Positions 45,976 to 57,800 of a DNA stretch of 64,000 bases are shown in pieces. The stretch's first letter is position 1; each line of letters opens with the position of its first letter. The notes below the pieces were generated by a model. The model ran no database searches and was not told where the DNA came from. It saw nothing but the letters and a program-made list of their open reading frames with translations. The stretch spans positions 7,475,913 through 7,539,912 of the forward strand of contig OW203723.1 in assembly GCA_934045075.1 (NCBI GenBank), in the 5' to 3' direction. The translations under genes and the position numbers were made by a program. Origin of the DNA: Yponomeuta sedellus. Taxonomy: Eukaryota > Arthropoda > Insecta > Lepidoptera > Yponomeutidae.

Positions 45976-45981
45976 AATAAA
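45976..45981 (+). terminator. Candidate proximal poly(A) signal of ABHD17
   Basis: AATAAA 330 bp after the ABHD17 stop, inside the putative intron leading to the downstream exon. Its use would give the conventional short mRNA. Confidence 0.55.
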
Positions 45982-46261
45982 CTTTTACTTTACTTTATGT
46001 TGCTAACATAATGTATTTCATGTTGTATTAGGTTATGTTAAGGTATAAACACCTCATTGCCTGAAATTAAGGAGTTTCTATTATTATTATCATAATCCAT
46101 GCCAGACACACTTTGCTCGGATGTAAACAAACCATGTTTTGGAATAGAATATAGGGCTGGGTATTTTCAATTCTTATTTTAATATTTATTAATTCACAGG
46201 TACATTTTTTTCGATTTTTATCGTTTAATAGTTTTTACATCCAGGGCGAATCTGGCATGAT

Positions 46262-46425
46262 CGTCATCATCATCATAATCAGCTGGTGTCAGCCCACCGC
46301 TGGACATAGGCCTCTGCCAAGAATAGCCACCAAGCCCGATCTTAGGCTCTTCCATTTAAGCCTCTGCCCACCGCTTTGCGAATGTCGTCACTCCACCTGG
46401 TCACAGGGCGTTCCACCCTTAGCTT
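46262..46425 (-). mobile_element. RTE-like LINE 3' fragment with 19-bp duplication
   Basis: Flanked by agggcgaatctggcatgat (46243-46261) and the same sequence with one mismatch (46426-46444). The 3' tail is a cat/atg triplet repeat. On the minus strand it encodes a LINE C-terminal-like RVERPVTRWSDDI, then the cctatgtccagcggtggg motif. It is severely 5'-truncated. Confidence 0.75.
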
Positions 46426-46498
46426 AGGGCAAATCTGGCATGATTAATAAAATGTAATATTTATGAAATATTGCTAATGATTTTATTTTTGGTCGTAG

Positions 46499-47706
46499 GT
46501 GATGATCAAAATCCTGCTTCAACACTGAGCTCTGGTACGACTAGTTCTGCGACAGAGAGACTCCTCTAGCTAGCGGGGGCCGGGCCTAGTCGGGCCGGCC
46601 CCAACAAATACACTGGAAACGTTAAGGCTATTGTAAGTCCACAGAACTCAAATAACGTAAACACAAAACCTGAAAAGAACACTGACCGTATCGACGCAAA
46701 AAATGCGCCGGATAACGCTAAAAGCCCTCGCGCTATCGCTCATAATATAAGTATAAACATAACCGAGGCCGACTCCCCGATGTGCGTGCGGCGGCGCATC
46801 CACTTCCGGTCTCTGAGCGACGTGACGCCGGCCAGCCGCGCGCACACGCCGCGCGCGCGCTCCCACTCGGAGCGGCCCAGCGACGCGCCCTCGCCGCGGC
46901 TCTCGCCGCCAGAGCCCGCGCGCCGCGCCCACAGCGAGCGCTCCTCGCCCAACGTCTCCCTCGTCTCCGTCTCCGCCACCGCCGACCACCCGCGCAGCGA
47001 CACCGTGGACGCGCCCACGCCGCGCCACCGTGCCCGCCACCGCGGCGACACAGTCACCATCCTCGGCAACCCCTGGCGCAAGATGAGCGAAGCCGACCTC
47101 AAGAACGGCGGCAAGCGGACCGATCACGTGCGCTCCTCGTTCGATAAGGCGCACGCCGACGATCCGTGGATCCGCGATCGAGGGACTTATCCGAAGACGC
47201 CAGACGCAAAGAAACCCGGAAACTTAAACGTGTTTAGGGGCGTCTCGCAGAACGCAGAGGTCGGACGGACCGTCGGTGATTCGGAGCCGAAGCGTGAGGT
47301 GCCGAAGCGGGGCAAGTTGGAAAGGAAGTCGCCCGTTTTGTGCGACTCGTGCGGCAACGAGAGCTGCGAGTGTTGGCGGCCGCGCAGCCCGCGCTGCCCG
47401 CGCACGCCGCGGCTCAACGACGTGCGCAACAAGCGCGCGCTCAGCTCGCCTAACGCGGGCTTCGACGCGAGGAGGTCGCCGGCGAAGGGCGAGGCCTCGG
47501 AGACTAGCGCAGGGCTCAAATGCACGTGCGAGGCGGCGCCGCGCTCGCCGCGGCTAGCGCTCCGCCCTCCGCCCGCCCTCTCGGCCGAGGACCGCTCGCG
47601 CTCCCTCTCGCAGCAGCTGCATGACCCGCACCGCGTCGTATGCTCGCACGATTTGCACGGCGAAGTCAAGAAACCCGCAGACCCTCTGCTAGAGACCACA
47701 TGTTGA
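46499..47706 (+). CDS. Downstream exon of ABHD17 with a long GC-rich ORF; disordered protein, function unknown
   Basis: An acceptor (tttttggtcgtag) at 46498 pairs in phase with the donor after the ABHD17 stop. The same frame then runs GDDQNPASTLSSGTTSS to a TAG at 46567, and stays open for 378 codons to TGA at 47706. The first ATG in the open stretch is at 46780 (MCVRRRIHFRSLSD). The product is Arg/Ser/Pro-rich, with repeated RSPR-type motifs and cysteine clusters CDSCGNESCEC and LKCTCE; no domain was recognised. Both intervening stops are followed by C, the context that favours readthrough. It may instead be a separate gene, an exon entered from an unseen 5' exon, or 3' UTR. High GC lengthens frames on both strands, so coding status is not certain. 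Confidence 0.5.
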
Positions 47707-49125
47707 ACTAGTTATTTATATAATGGGGCATGTTGAACTTGGAGCGATGATCTTTTGATGACGTGGTCCACTGGGTGAACCTTCGAAAATGTAATTAAGA
47801 ATCTTCAAAATGATGATATATCTCTCTTATTTGATAGACTTGAATGTATTTTATTTATCATTATTTCATGCATTTACTTTACACAATAACATGTTTTTTT
47901 TGCCCTTATGAGCTTATCAACACTCAGTGGACTGCTTCATCAGTGTTTGTTACATGTGTGTTGTCTGTCCCTCTTTGATGTATGAGTATTATTGTAATAT
48001 TAAGTCGATTTTGTATCCCTTTAGGTCTAAGATTTCAAAATTATTATTGTATTATATTCAATCATGAAAATATTAGTGTATATTTAATAATAATAATTAA
48101 TGTTTTCATAAAAGTTATTGCCGGATCTGAGAGGTTGTGCATTAGATTTCAAATACTTATGTTGTGAGGTTGAATGTGTTTTGATTAATACTGTAGCATA
48201 CCTGTATTCAGTTATGGTTTAGGTGGCCATTATACTTACGATAAGGTTGATGAAATCCTTTATTTTACTTATACCAAACTAAAAGGAGAAATCGAGTTCT
48301 ATTAACTGTGCAAAGAAAATGTCTTCTCCTTTTGGCTTGATTTAAGTTTCTACTGATAACTTCTGTTTAAACACCTAATTAAAATTACGCACAAATGTTA
48401 AGTGAATATAAACTCCTTTTTGAATTGATTGTTTTGTGAATCAATACCTAAACCACCCTCAATCTATAAACTTCATTAGACATACTTAAATTATAATATT
48501 ATGTATTAGTTTAGATGCTATACATTTATGTTACCATAGGTCATGATAGGAGATGTGTGTGTGTGCCTTGAATAACATTGTTTTATAAACTACCAGCTTA
48601 ATCTTAATACTCCTTGACCAAAGAAGGCAGGAGATTAATCAAAGACAAACTAACGAGTCTTATAAAACTAGACTTGTTTGAGCACACATTCCAAGAGCAA
48701 ACTCATTCTAGAGGCATTGTGTTGAGTCACCTATTTGTTTAATTTAATCTTGGGCTTCCAATTTTATTCTTTATCTTCAAGTGTTGTAGATGAAGGCATT
48801 ACTTAGTTAAACTTTGACTCATTTACGAGACATATGTATATTTATTTAGATTTATTTTACTGCCATTATCAATGATGAGACATCGAAATCTTTAAGTACT
48901 TTGAGCCATTTTTACTTCCCTGTGTTTTCTGGCTTTTTAATTGTAATATCCTACCGATCTGTGGTCTAAGACTGAATCTAGTTAAATGGATATTAAGCGG
49001 TATATTGATGGATGGTTGTTTGTATCTATGCATGTACCCAATGACATCTTTTACCTACTTTCATAAAGCACTGTTACACATTTTACTTTTCATAGGTAGC
49101 TATTATAAAATATAATAAATAAAAC
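47707..49125 (+). other. Probable long 3' UTR and intergenic space
   Basis: AT-rich with no coding frame. It ends near an AATAAATAAAA cluster (about 49107-49118) that could polyadenylate the plus-strand transcript above. The converging LDAH gene lies just beyond. Confidence 0.4.
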
Positions 49126-49408
49126 ACAAATAAGTTACAGTGTTTTGTTTTTAAAATGACATGAATTAAAATGCAACAGAATTTTTCAATAATTACTTTC
49201 AGCACCCAGGTAAGTAGGCCAAATTCTTAAATATTCTATTAATTGACCAGTCTGACACCCATATTGCAATTAACCAGTCTGACACCCATTTAATAAATTA
49301 GACTTAACTTCTACATACATACATACACCTAATAATATAACATCCAAACACCAAAATTAGTGGTACCGAAGTTCCTACCCTGAAAACAAATACTTTTTAT
49401 TAACTGTC

Positions 49409-50431
49409 CTATCTTTTCTTTTTATTTCCTATCAACTCTGTAATAATCTCAGCTACTTTTTCAGAGGACTTCAAAACAAATGCATGATCTATGTTGACAG
49501 CACTCATGTAGAGTGGTGGGCAGAACTGTTTTAAGTCGTCCATGTATTGCACTGGGGCCCAACCATCATCCACACTATATATAACATTTGTGAAATGCTT
49601 AATCTTGTCTAAAGCATCAATATTCAATGACTTTACTGTGTCCATTTCATCATATGCTAAAAATAAAACTTTTTCAATAATTTTTGGATTTACGTACATT
49701 AATATCCTCCTGATATGTTGACTGGCCAATGAATAAAATCTGCAATATAAACCGATGGCAAACAGTTTTGTTGATTCTGGCAATAAATTAACTAACAAAA
49801 GTAATAACATCACAATTGTGTGAACCTTTCTCAGGATTCCATTCAGGAACACTCCATTTCTTGTTTCAGCCATTTTTTGAAGTGTTGGAAACAACAAATT
49901 GGCTGTAACAACTCTATCTTTTATGTCACTGTCCATTTGCATCATTTCTATAATCATCCATGCTCCAATAGAATGGCCAATTAAATTAAGTTTACATTTC
50001 TTATCAATCTTTTTGATGAGGTCGAACTTGTGCTTCAGTTGACCTTGTAGGTCGAACAGATGCTCTTGGTTCTTCAGTTCATTTGATGTGACATCTGGGA
50101 CCTCTGCATGACCTGAGTGTCCTACAAAAATACTATGAGTACAAAAACCATGGATGTAAAAGAATATAAATCAAAATAATAACAAAGTTTATAAAATTGT
50201 AGTATAAACTATAAAGAGCAAAGGTCATAGACAGTTAATAAAATTACCAACAACGCAGACAGGCAACTGAGTGTTTCTGTGCAATTCTGAAGCGAACTCG
50301 ATGTAAAAATCTGGAACTCCAGGATTTCCAGTAATACAAACTATTACATCTTTGTCGTGACAATTAAATGGCTCACCCCAACTCAATACTCGAGTCTGAA
50401 TCTTGTTAAGCACAATAAGTTCTTCCAACAT
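49409..50431 (-). CDS. LDAH: Lipid droplet-associated hydrolase (LDAH / sturkopf family)
   Basis: Two coding exons, 50431-50248 and 50121-49409, with GT-AG borders and a phase-1 intron, give 298 residues, close to the family length. The ATG at 50431 (MLEELIVLNKIQTRVLSWGEP) is the only one that fits. ITGNPGVPDFY carries the oxyanion-hole GNPG; the nucleophile elbow is NLIGHSIGAWM (residue about 128). The later DDGWAP and NIDHAFVL carry the acid and histidine. A hydrophobic stretch LLLLLVNLLPESTKLFAIGLY (about residues 180-200) is where family members bind lipid droplets. The substrate in vivo is debated; sterol ester hydrolysis has been proposed. A poly(A) hexamer follows the stop almost at once. 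Confidence 0.92.
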
Positions 50432-50503
50432 TATGAGCAGGCACAAAATTACGGGAAAATTAATAACGTTGTGTTTGACGTGGAGCCGGAAAGTTCGCCA
50501 CAA

Positions 50504-50954
50504 ATTAAAGTTCGCATCAATAGGATCGATAATTTGATAACCGTTATCTCGTGCAACGTATTCATATTTTAGGTTTTATTACTGGGGAATAGTGACTACT
50601 TTCCAATAACTCGGGATTGACATTTCTTGCATCATGTACGTTCCGATTAGCACAAAATTGTTGGACGTATGTACGTAACTTGATGCTTCTTGCTATGGAA
50701 AGTAAGTCATGATTTAATTTCCTGGGGTAGGGAAGCAAAAGGGAAAGTGCCTGCCTTATCGCATGCTAGGTCGGTGTAAATAGATAAGACCAACGCTTGA
50801 GGGGCCCCTGAAAAGCGCTATACTCCTTAATCTAAGGGCCAGCACCCATTAAAAAAACTAACTGTAGTTGGGTTGGCCGCACCCACCGCAAAATATTGGT
50901 ATTTAAAGCTATGCATTGCTTTTCATTTTATTATTGCAGATGCAGTGACTGATT
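50504..50954. promoter_or_regulatory. Upstream region of LDAH, no gene seen
   Basis: Contains the presumed LDAH 5' UTR and promoter. No core-promoter motif could be assigned with confidence. Confidence 0.3.
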
Positions 50955-51600
50955 TTTGTGCGTAGCACAGATTCAGTTGTCCATTGAAGAGATCCTTTGT
51001 CCATCTTCCTTCTGATGGCATCATCAGAGCCTCGCCACCAAGTTTCAACAAAACCCCTACGAATACCGACCAAATAAGCCCTCCTAACTCGAAAGGTCTG
51101 TTCTAGTCTCGTTACTCCGAGGTTCTAGTGCTTCAAAATTTGGTCACCACGTTTTATCAAAGTCCACGTTAAGACCGCCAAAATAAGGCCAAACTTGAAG
51201 GGTCTAGTACCAAGGTTAAGGAACTCTAGTACCAAGTAACTTCCAGCGTCATTGTCTCATCATCATAATATTGTGAATTAGAGATCAGGTAATGTCACCA
51301 AAATACCTCATCAAGAGGAATAAAGAATCTGTTGTTTTCTGTTTAGGCGATCCCGTATGGTAGGTACTAATGGTACCTTCGAGTTTAACTGTCAGAAACT
51401 GGTCAGCAATTTTCACTAGTCCTTAAATTTCATCAAGCGCAATCAAATAAGATCCAACTAGAAGGGTCCGCTGTTGATCTTGATCATGTACCTTTCATTG
51501 CCATCATCAAGCGCTTTTCACCACGACATAATCAAATAATTCCAAAGTTGAAGGGTTTTCTTCTGCCATTGAGCAGATCCAAAGGATTTATATTATAATC
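50955..51600. repeat. Degenerate satellite-like array, second locus
   Basis: Several diverged units with the blocks cattgaagagatcc, gcatcatcagagcc, ccaccaagtttcaacaaa, aataccgaccaaataag and cgaaaggtct, repeating about every 130-160 bp. It is the same family as 28.05-28.46 kb. There, the array is inside the hAT-like element; here no terminal repeats were found. Confidence 0.65.
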
Positions 51601-52024
51601 ATCTAGCTACAGTTACATTCTAGACAGAACGAATGTCAAATTTGTCGAATGAGTACCTACAGTTTTTTTGATTCCGTTCCCAAAGTGCAAGGGGCACTAT
51701 TACTAAGACTCCACAGTTTGTCTATCCCTCCGTCCGTGATTTTTTTGCTCGATATTAATCCCGGCAACAGATGGCAGACACTTGAATTGCCCCTCCGTCC
51801 ACTTGGATCCTGTAGGTACATTAACTGGAAGGAATGAAAAAGTATGAAATAGTACATTCAATCTGATTGGTATATGCACCATATAGTTAAGCCACAGTTT
51901 AGCATTAAACCGAAAATAATATTGGTCAAGTACTATTAATATTTTAATTGATTATACCATATTACTTATAATAAACAACAGTACATTACATAAAAATCTA
52001 TTTAAAGTTAATTATTTGTAAAAT
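51601..52024. other. Intergenic sequence
   Basis: No supported feature; includes the probable 3' UTR of the next minus-strand gene. Confidence 0.45.
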
Positions 52025-52628
52025 TTAAAAAGTGCTAACAAAAAAGTTGTGATTATTCATATCACTATAATTATTCACAGTTACACACTGTTCTACATCA
52101 CAGTCATTCACTAAACAGCTTTGTAAAAACTGATATCCAGATTGCATATCTTTATACATGAGGAAGTTGACAAACCACAGTATGGTGCCATCTCCTGGGC
52201 GCGCTTTGATGACATTTTTGAGGGAAACAAGATCATCCTTACTCAGCACTCCTTTGATTGCTACAACTCTTTCACCTTTAGGTAGCTGTGACGTTCTTTC
52301 ATTCAAAGTTGATTCATTTAGTATAAATGACATCTGTGAAAATGTTGTTTCCCCTGTTTCTTCATTGACTTCTTTCTGCATACATCGCACAGTTTTATTC
52401 TTCAGCCACGGAAACACAATGTTATCCAGTTCACAACCATAATCCTCTAAGGGGATGCTAACAGATACTTCATTGAAATCACCTAGAACAGAAAGCAAAT
52501 TTTATATGAATTAACATAAGTACATACATATCTCAACAATTAGTCCAAAAAAGTTAAGTCTTACTCGGAAATTCATCATCGCTAGCCAACATATCCTCTA
52601 ATTCCTGAATGTTGGGTGACTTGGGCAT
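52025..52628 (-). CDS. Small two-exon gene of unknown function
   Basis: Exons 52628-52565 and 52482-52025, joined by an 82-bp GT-AG intron in phase (…DDEFP|S|DFNEVS…), give 173 residues. It begins MPKSPNIQELEDMLASDDEF, an acidic short-helix start. A folded-looking region follows with YGCELDNIVFPWLKNKTVRC, GERVVAIKGVLSKDDLVSLKN and ARPGDGTILWFVNFLMYKDM. No signal peptide, clear membrane segment or known motif was seen. Codon use and splice sites look like a genuine gene rather than a repeat. I do not recognise the family. Confidence 0.75.
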
Positions 52629-53049
52629 TGTGGCAATATTTTTCGTGGTTAGGCTTTCGTAGAGCGCAACTTCAATGTTTCAGACTTCAGAGTCCAATCT
52701 TGATAAGACAATAACTTCACTTTATCCTCAACTTTTCGAAAAATTATTAGATAGAAGATAACAACGAATATGTAACGTAAGCAAGGTACTTGCTTGCTGG
52801 GTCAGATTTTGAGTAACATAATTCACGTAGATTTTGCAAAGAATAACCACGTTATTGAGCGAGACAATAATATTTTGACCAAATCACCACGAACACCAAA
52901 CCAAAGAGTACCAAAAATTCAATTCAATTCTGTTTTATGGACTCAGTGCACTGATTGTCCAGTACAATTTCGCCAATATCACGTGTTAGACAAGACTATA
53001 GCCAATCACAAGCGAACAAGGCTCGGTCAGAATTTTGAGTCAATAAGAA

Positions 53050-54012
53050 CTGTTTGTCTTTTTTTTTTTTTAATTTCCCTTATTATTTTTGTAAAATTTT
53101 GAAAAAACTAAAGTTTGATATTATTGTCTGAAAGAAATTTACCTATAATATAAACAAGAGGTGTATTTGCCTGGGAGAGGATAAGCTTAAGATTAGTAGG
53201 TCGGATAATGTTATCAGGCAGGACATCCATAAGAGAAAACCGGAGATTGGGGCAACTGAAAAGCAGGTGTTCTGCGGAGCCGTCGTCCAAACCACACTCA
53301 CAAAGGGAGTTGTCTCTCACTCGGATCTTAGCCAGGTGGACCGGTGTGCAGGCATGCCCTAAGCGTAAACGACAAATGGTTGAGGTCACTCGTTTGTCCA
53401 AATCACGAAACCTAAAAAACCATGGCTTCAACGGGATGACAGGCTGAATTTCGGCAAAATGTTTGCCTTTAATGGTTTGAGAGAACTTCCAGTCATTATC
53501 CCAGGATTTCTTCATCCGTGAGCCGGCCAAGGGGGCCAAGTCATGTGCAGCTAATTCATAATGAGGGGTGTCCCCAATTTGAGTGGCAATTTTAGCATGG
53601 GTATCGGCGGTTTCATTGCCAACAATACCACAGTGTCCTGGAATCCAAGCAATGGTAATATTTATATTTGAATTTGCCAAAGCTTCTCTAATTTGAAGTA
53701 TTACAGGGAATTTCTGTTTACTTTTGAAGGGGTTTGCTTGTAACGCATAAAGGGTACTAAGAGAGTCCGTGAGGATGATGCATCTCTCAACATTATGATT
53801 TTCAGCGTAGTGAATTGCTTCAAGGATTGCAATAGCTTCTCCCGTGAAGACTGAGGATAATGGGGGCAGTCTGAAACTGAGAACTATCTTAGTTCTGGGA
53901 ACCCATACCGCCGCTCCCACGTCACCTTCCTCTGAGAGTTTGGAAGCATCTGTAAATATAGGAAGCCAATCTTTCCAGTCTGAGTACCAAAAAACGCCAC
54001 AACGAATTGTTT
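53050..54012 (-). pseudogene. 5'-truncated I-like LINE fragment: RNase H and C-terminus
   Basis: The minus-strand frame starts in the RNase H region (FWYSDWKDWLPIFTDASKLSEEGDVGAAVWVP, seen in part). It continues through GEAIAILEAIHY, LTDSLSTLYAL and GHCGIVGNETADTHA to the intact tail KPWFFRFRDLDKRVTSTICRL...CECGLDDGSAEHLLFSC and a stop at 53108. A poly(A) tract (poly(T) on the plus strand at 53060-53072) follows. It is close to LINE-1 and supplies the residues missing there. Confidence 0.82.
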
Positions 54013-54682
54013 TTTTTTTTTTTTTTTTTTTTTAATAAAGGGTTTTACGGCCCTGGATCCGTGTCCTTTTGAGCCTTGAGTATTGTATTAGTTTTTTATA
54101 GTATTAGTTTTCAAATAAGAGCACTTATATTATCACTTCCGTATCACTTCACTATAATGTTCAGTTTTTCCAGTCACTTTAAATTTTTATTCCACTGTTC
54201 ATAATGAATTTATATAAGGGGGCGAAAAAGGTAGGATTGCTAAGTAGATTTGGAAGAAGAGTTGGTGTAGGGACACCCGTTTCGCAGCTGATTGTGTCAA
54301 GTTCCGTGATAAGTATTAATCTGTGCAATTTAAATTCTTGACAGTTGAGCACGAGATGGTTTAGGTCGGCGTTTTCAGTTCCACAGTAAATGCAGTTCGA
54401 ATCTTGGGCTAGGCTGAGTCTATAAAGGTGAGCTTGGGTTTGGCAGTGGCCGAATCTCATTCTGTTTAGGGTGGTTATGTATTTCCGGCAGTTTATGTCT
54501 TTTTTCCGATGGTACCAAGGTTGGGCGGGCGGGCTTCCTTGGATGTCTCTATACCAGCTTCCTTTCTCTTTACTGATCTCATTCCAGTAGTTGCACCATA
54601 TTGCTTTCAGATTCTCATTCAGATGAACATGGAGATCAGTAAATGGCAATTTGAGGTCTGTAGAGTGATCCTCGTCAGGGTC
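54013..54682 (-). mobile_element. 5'-truncated LINE-3 with 12-bp duplication
   Basis: Exact duplications caacgaattgtt (54000-54011 and 54683-54694) bound a 670-bp insertion with a 23-bp poly(A) (poly(T) on plus). The C-terminal frame holds KPWF-like AQPWYHRKK, TLNRMRFGHCQTQAHLYRL and CIYCGTENADLNHLVLNC, the zinc-like end of ORF2 of another I-like family. It lies inside the preceding LINE fragment. Confidence 0.85.
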
Positions 54683-54855
54683 CAACGAATTGTTATCAGT
54701 TATCACAGACTAAATAGAGATTGTTGTTTTTTTTTTTAATATTTTTATTTTACAGGACCATGTACGAAACTTAAGTCCTAACTTATACTATTTTACATTT
54801 ATGAAACTAATCTAGGATTAACCTAAACTAAAATTGAAGTGTAAACTAATTTGGA

Positions 54856-57800
54856 TTAAATATTCTTTGCGGATGAAGAAATGAATTCAAATATAGGTAC
54901 ATATATTTCTGCGTGAGACAAAAGTTTCTGAACGTTATAACCTAAAAATCGTTGACGTGAGATATTCAAAATTTTACAACACTTTCTTAACAATATTTCA
55001 CGCTGAGGTTTAAATTCATGGCATTCAAAAAATATATGTTGTAAAGTACCTTCCACGTTAGAATTACAGTACGTGCAGGATGCGCCATTTATTAACTTAA
55101 GTCTGCTGAGATGAGCCGGAAATTTACAGTGACCGATTCTAAGACGACATAAAGTTGTAATAAAATTCCTTCCTAGGAATTGTTGAGACTTCTCAAACCA
55201 AGCTTTAGTTGAAGGTATTGGAGCTATTTCTGCTAACCATTTCCCCTTCAATTCTCTAGATGTGTTTAAATAAATTATCCACCTTTTTATCATATTTACT
55301 TTTAGGTTATAAACTAAATCTGTCGGAGGTACCAAGTATTCTGAGACATACAAGGAGTTGCTAGAACGAGCCAATTTGTCAACTAATTCATTGCCGAATA
55401 CACCTGAATGGCCAGGGACCCAGCACATCTCAACAGTTACATTGTTGTCTAATAAGGTATGTAACATATGTTTAACATAAAGAACTAGATAATTAGCTTT
55501 TGCAAGTATAGCTCTAGAGGATATAGCTTGCAATGAACTCAAGGAGTCACTCAACACAATAAATTTATATTTATAAAATTCCGGAATGTTAAATATGTAC
55601 AAAAGTGAGTATAATATAGCCATCACTTCTGCAGAAAATATTGAAAAAAAATAATTACAAGTAAAAGCTCTGCCTATGTTGTGAGTTTTATCGTAAAATG
55701 CAAATCCTGTTTTTTGGGGGGTTTTAGACCCATCAGTATAGATTTGAACAAAATCTGTTTTTTGACTCAAATATTCTAAGAACTCAAATTTTGAATCAAA
55801 CTTTGTCAAATTCACACATGAATTTGATATAATACTTTGAAAACTATATTTGAAACAGGGTAATTTGTGTGACCAGAAGACTACATCTTGAAATTCAAAA
55901 TTTAGATGCAATATAGATTGCTGCAAGGTAGTACTTACACTTAAGGGTATAGTACTAAAATTAGGGATGTAAGCATTTTCTATAAATTTGGATACAACAT
56001 TATTGTCTACAGATACCAACTTGAGGGCATACTTTTCAATTAAAAAAGATCTGCGAATAAATAGGGGGACAATTCCAGCTTCAACCTCAAGGGAGTTTAT
56101 TGGCGAAGACATCATACCACCAGTTATGATACGGAGAGCTTTGTTCTGTATGATATCTAGTTTACGTAATAAAATACTATTTGCCTCATTGTAAAACATA
56201 CAGCCATAATCCATATGGCTCCTCACAATAGCAATATATAATGTCTTAAGAATTTTAGGATCTGAGCCCCACTTTAGGCCAGCTAATGACTTCATGATAT
56301 TCAGTCCTAATTCTGCCTTTCTGCATATATGTTCTATATGGCATTTCCAAGAAAGGTCACTATCCAAGTATATCCCTAAATATTTAAAATTTAGTGTGTG
56401 TGGTATAGCTTTTTGATCATAGGTAACTTTGGGACTTACTTGATGTCTTTTATTCTTTGAGAATAACATACAGGCACTTTTAGTGGTGTTAACTTCTATT
56501 TTAATTTTTGTATTGAGAATATGATAAAGATGAAAAAGGCAATCATTAATGATCAACTCCCCATTAGGCAGTGAATCACACTGTGTATAAATAACTAAAT
56601 CATCTGCATATAGTAGGTATTTTACTGAATCAGGGATCTCTTTCATTAATTCAATTAATCCAATTATAAATATAAGGGGAGACACTACAGAGCCCTGTGG
56701 AGTGCCTCTGTAAGTAGTTTTAGGACCAAACATTTTATTTTTTACTTTTAGGAAAACTTTTCTATTATTTAAAAACTTAAATAACCACTCTGATATGGAA
56801 CCTGGAAATCCTAAGTTAAATAAGCTGTTTATTAAATGAACATGGTCTATGTTATCAAAAGCACCCTTAAAATCAAGAAAAACAGCTAATGTGAATTTGT
56901 TACATTTAAAACTTTGTTTAATATCCCCTACCAGACATGCTAAGTTATCAATAGTGCTTTTTCCTTTACGAAAACCATACTGGCTCTGCGGAATAAGGTT
57001 CTGATTTTCAATTGACCACTCCAAGCGATTTTTCAGCATTCTCTCAAAGGTTTTACTAAAACAAGAAGTGAGTGAAATAGGTCTATAACTATTTAAGCTG
57101 TTAGTGTCACAGTTAGGTTTAACTAGAGGTACTACAAATTGTATTTTCCATGTGTCCGGAATAATGTTATCTGACCACAATTGATTATAAATCTTAAGTA
57201 AAATGTGTTTAGCATCAAGTGACAAACTTTTGATTAACTCATTGGGAAAGAGATCAGGGCCAGGAGCAGACTTTATTCTGCTTCCATCAATTGCAGCTTG
57301 CAATTCGTCCATAGTAAATAAATTTCGTAACCATTGTAAAGAAAAGGAGCCTTCAGCAGAAAATTGTTGCAAAAAATTATTAGTAAAGTTACTATTCTGA
57401 CCTGGTGCAATTTTGTCTAAGAAAGAGAGAGCATTAGTTGGTTCTGACAAAAAATGCGACCCAGAGTGAGAAGAATTCAACCGTGATAACTTAAACCTAC
57501 GAATGTGATCCCATATTAATTTACTTGGAGTGCACCGATTGAAACCCGAACATAGATTCCTCCAACTGAGTTGTTTTTGTTCCAATAGTATAGCTTTCTT
57601 ACGAGCGTCAAGTTTCTTATATAATAAATAGTTATCAATAGAAGGATAAGATTTGTATGAAATAAAAGCTAAATAGGCTTGATCAACAGCTTCCTTACAT
57701 TTGTCATTCCACCAGACTACAGACTTAACTTTTTTTGTTTTAGTTTTTTTTTTTGTAGTTTTGGGAAAAGAGTTAAGAATGTCATCCAGAATTCCCATAA

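Noticed and set aside
46648..47699. Long overlapping ORFs in other frames of the GC-rich block (both strands)
   Set aside because: High GC removes stops in all frames. Only the frame in phase with ABHD17 was kept, and with limited confidence.
50432..50503. N-terminal extension of LDAH (WRTFRLHVKHNV...)
   Set aside because: There is no ATG in the extension. The ATG at 50431 gives the family-length protein.
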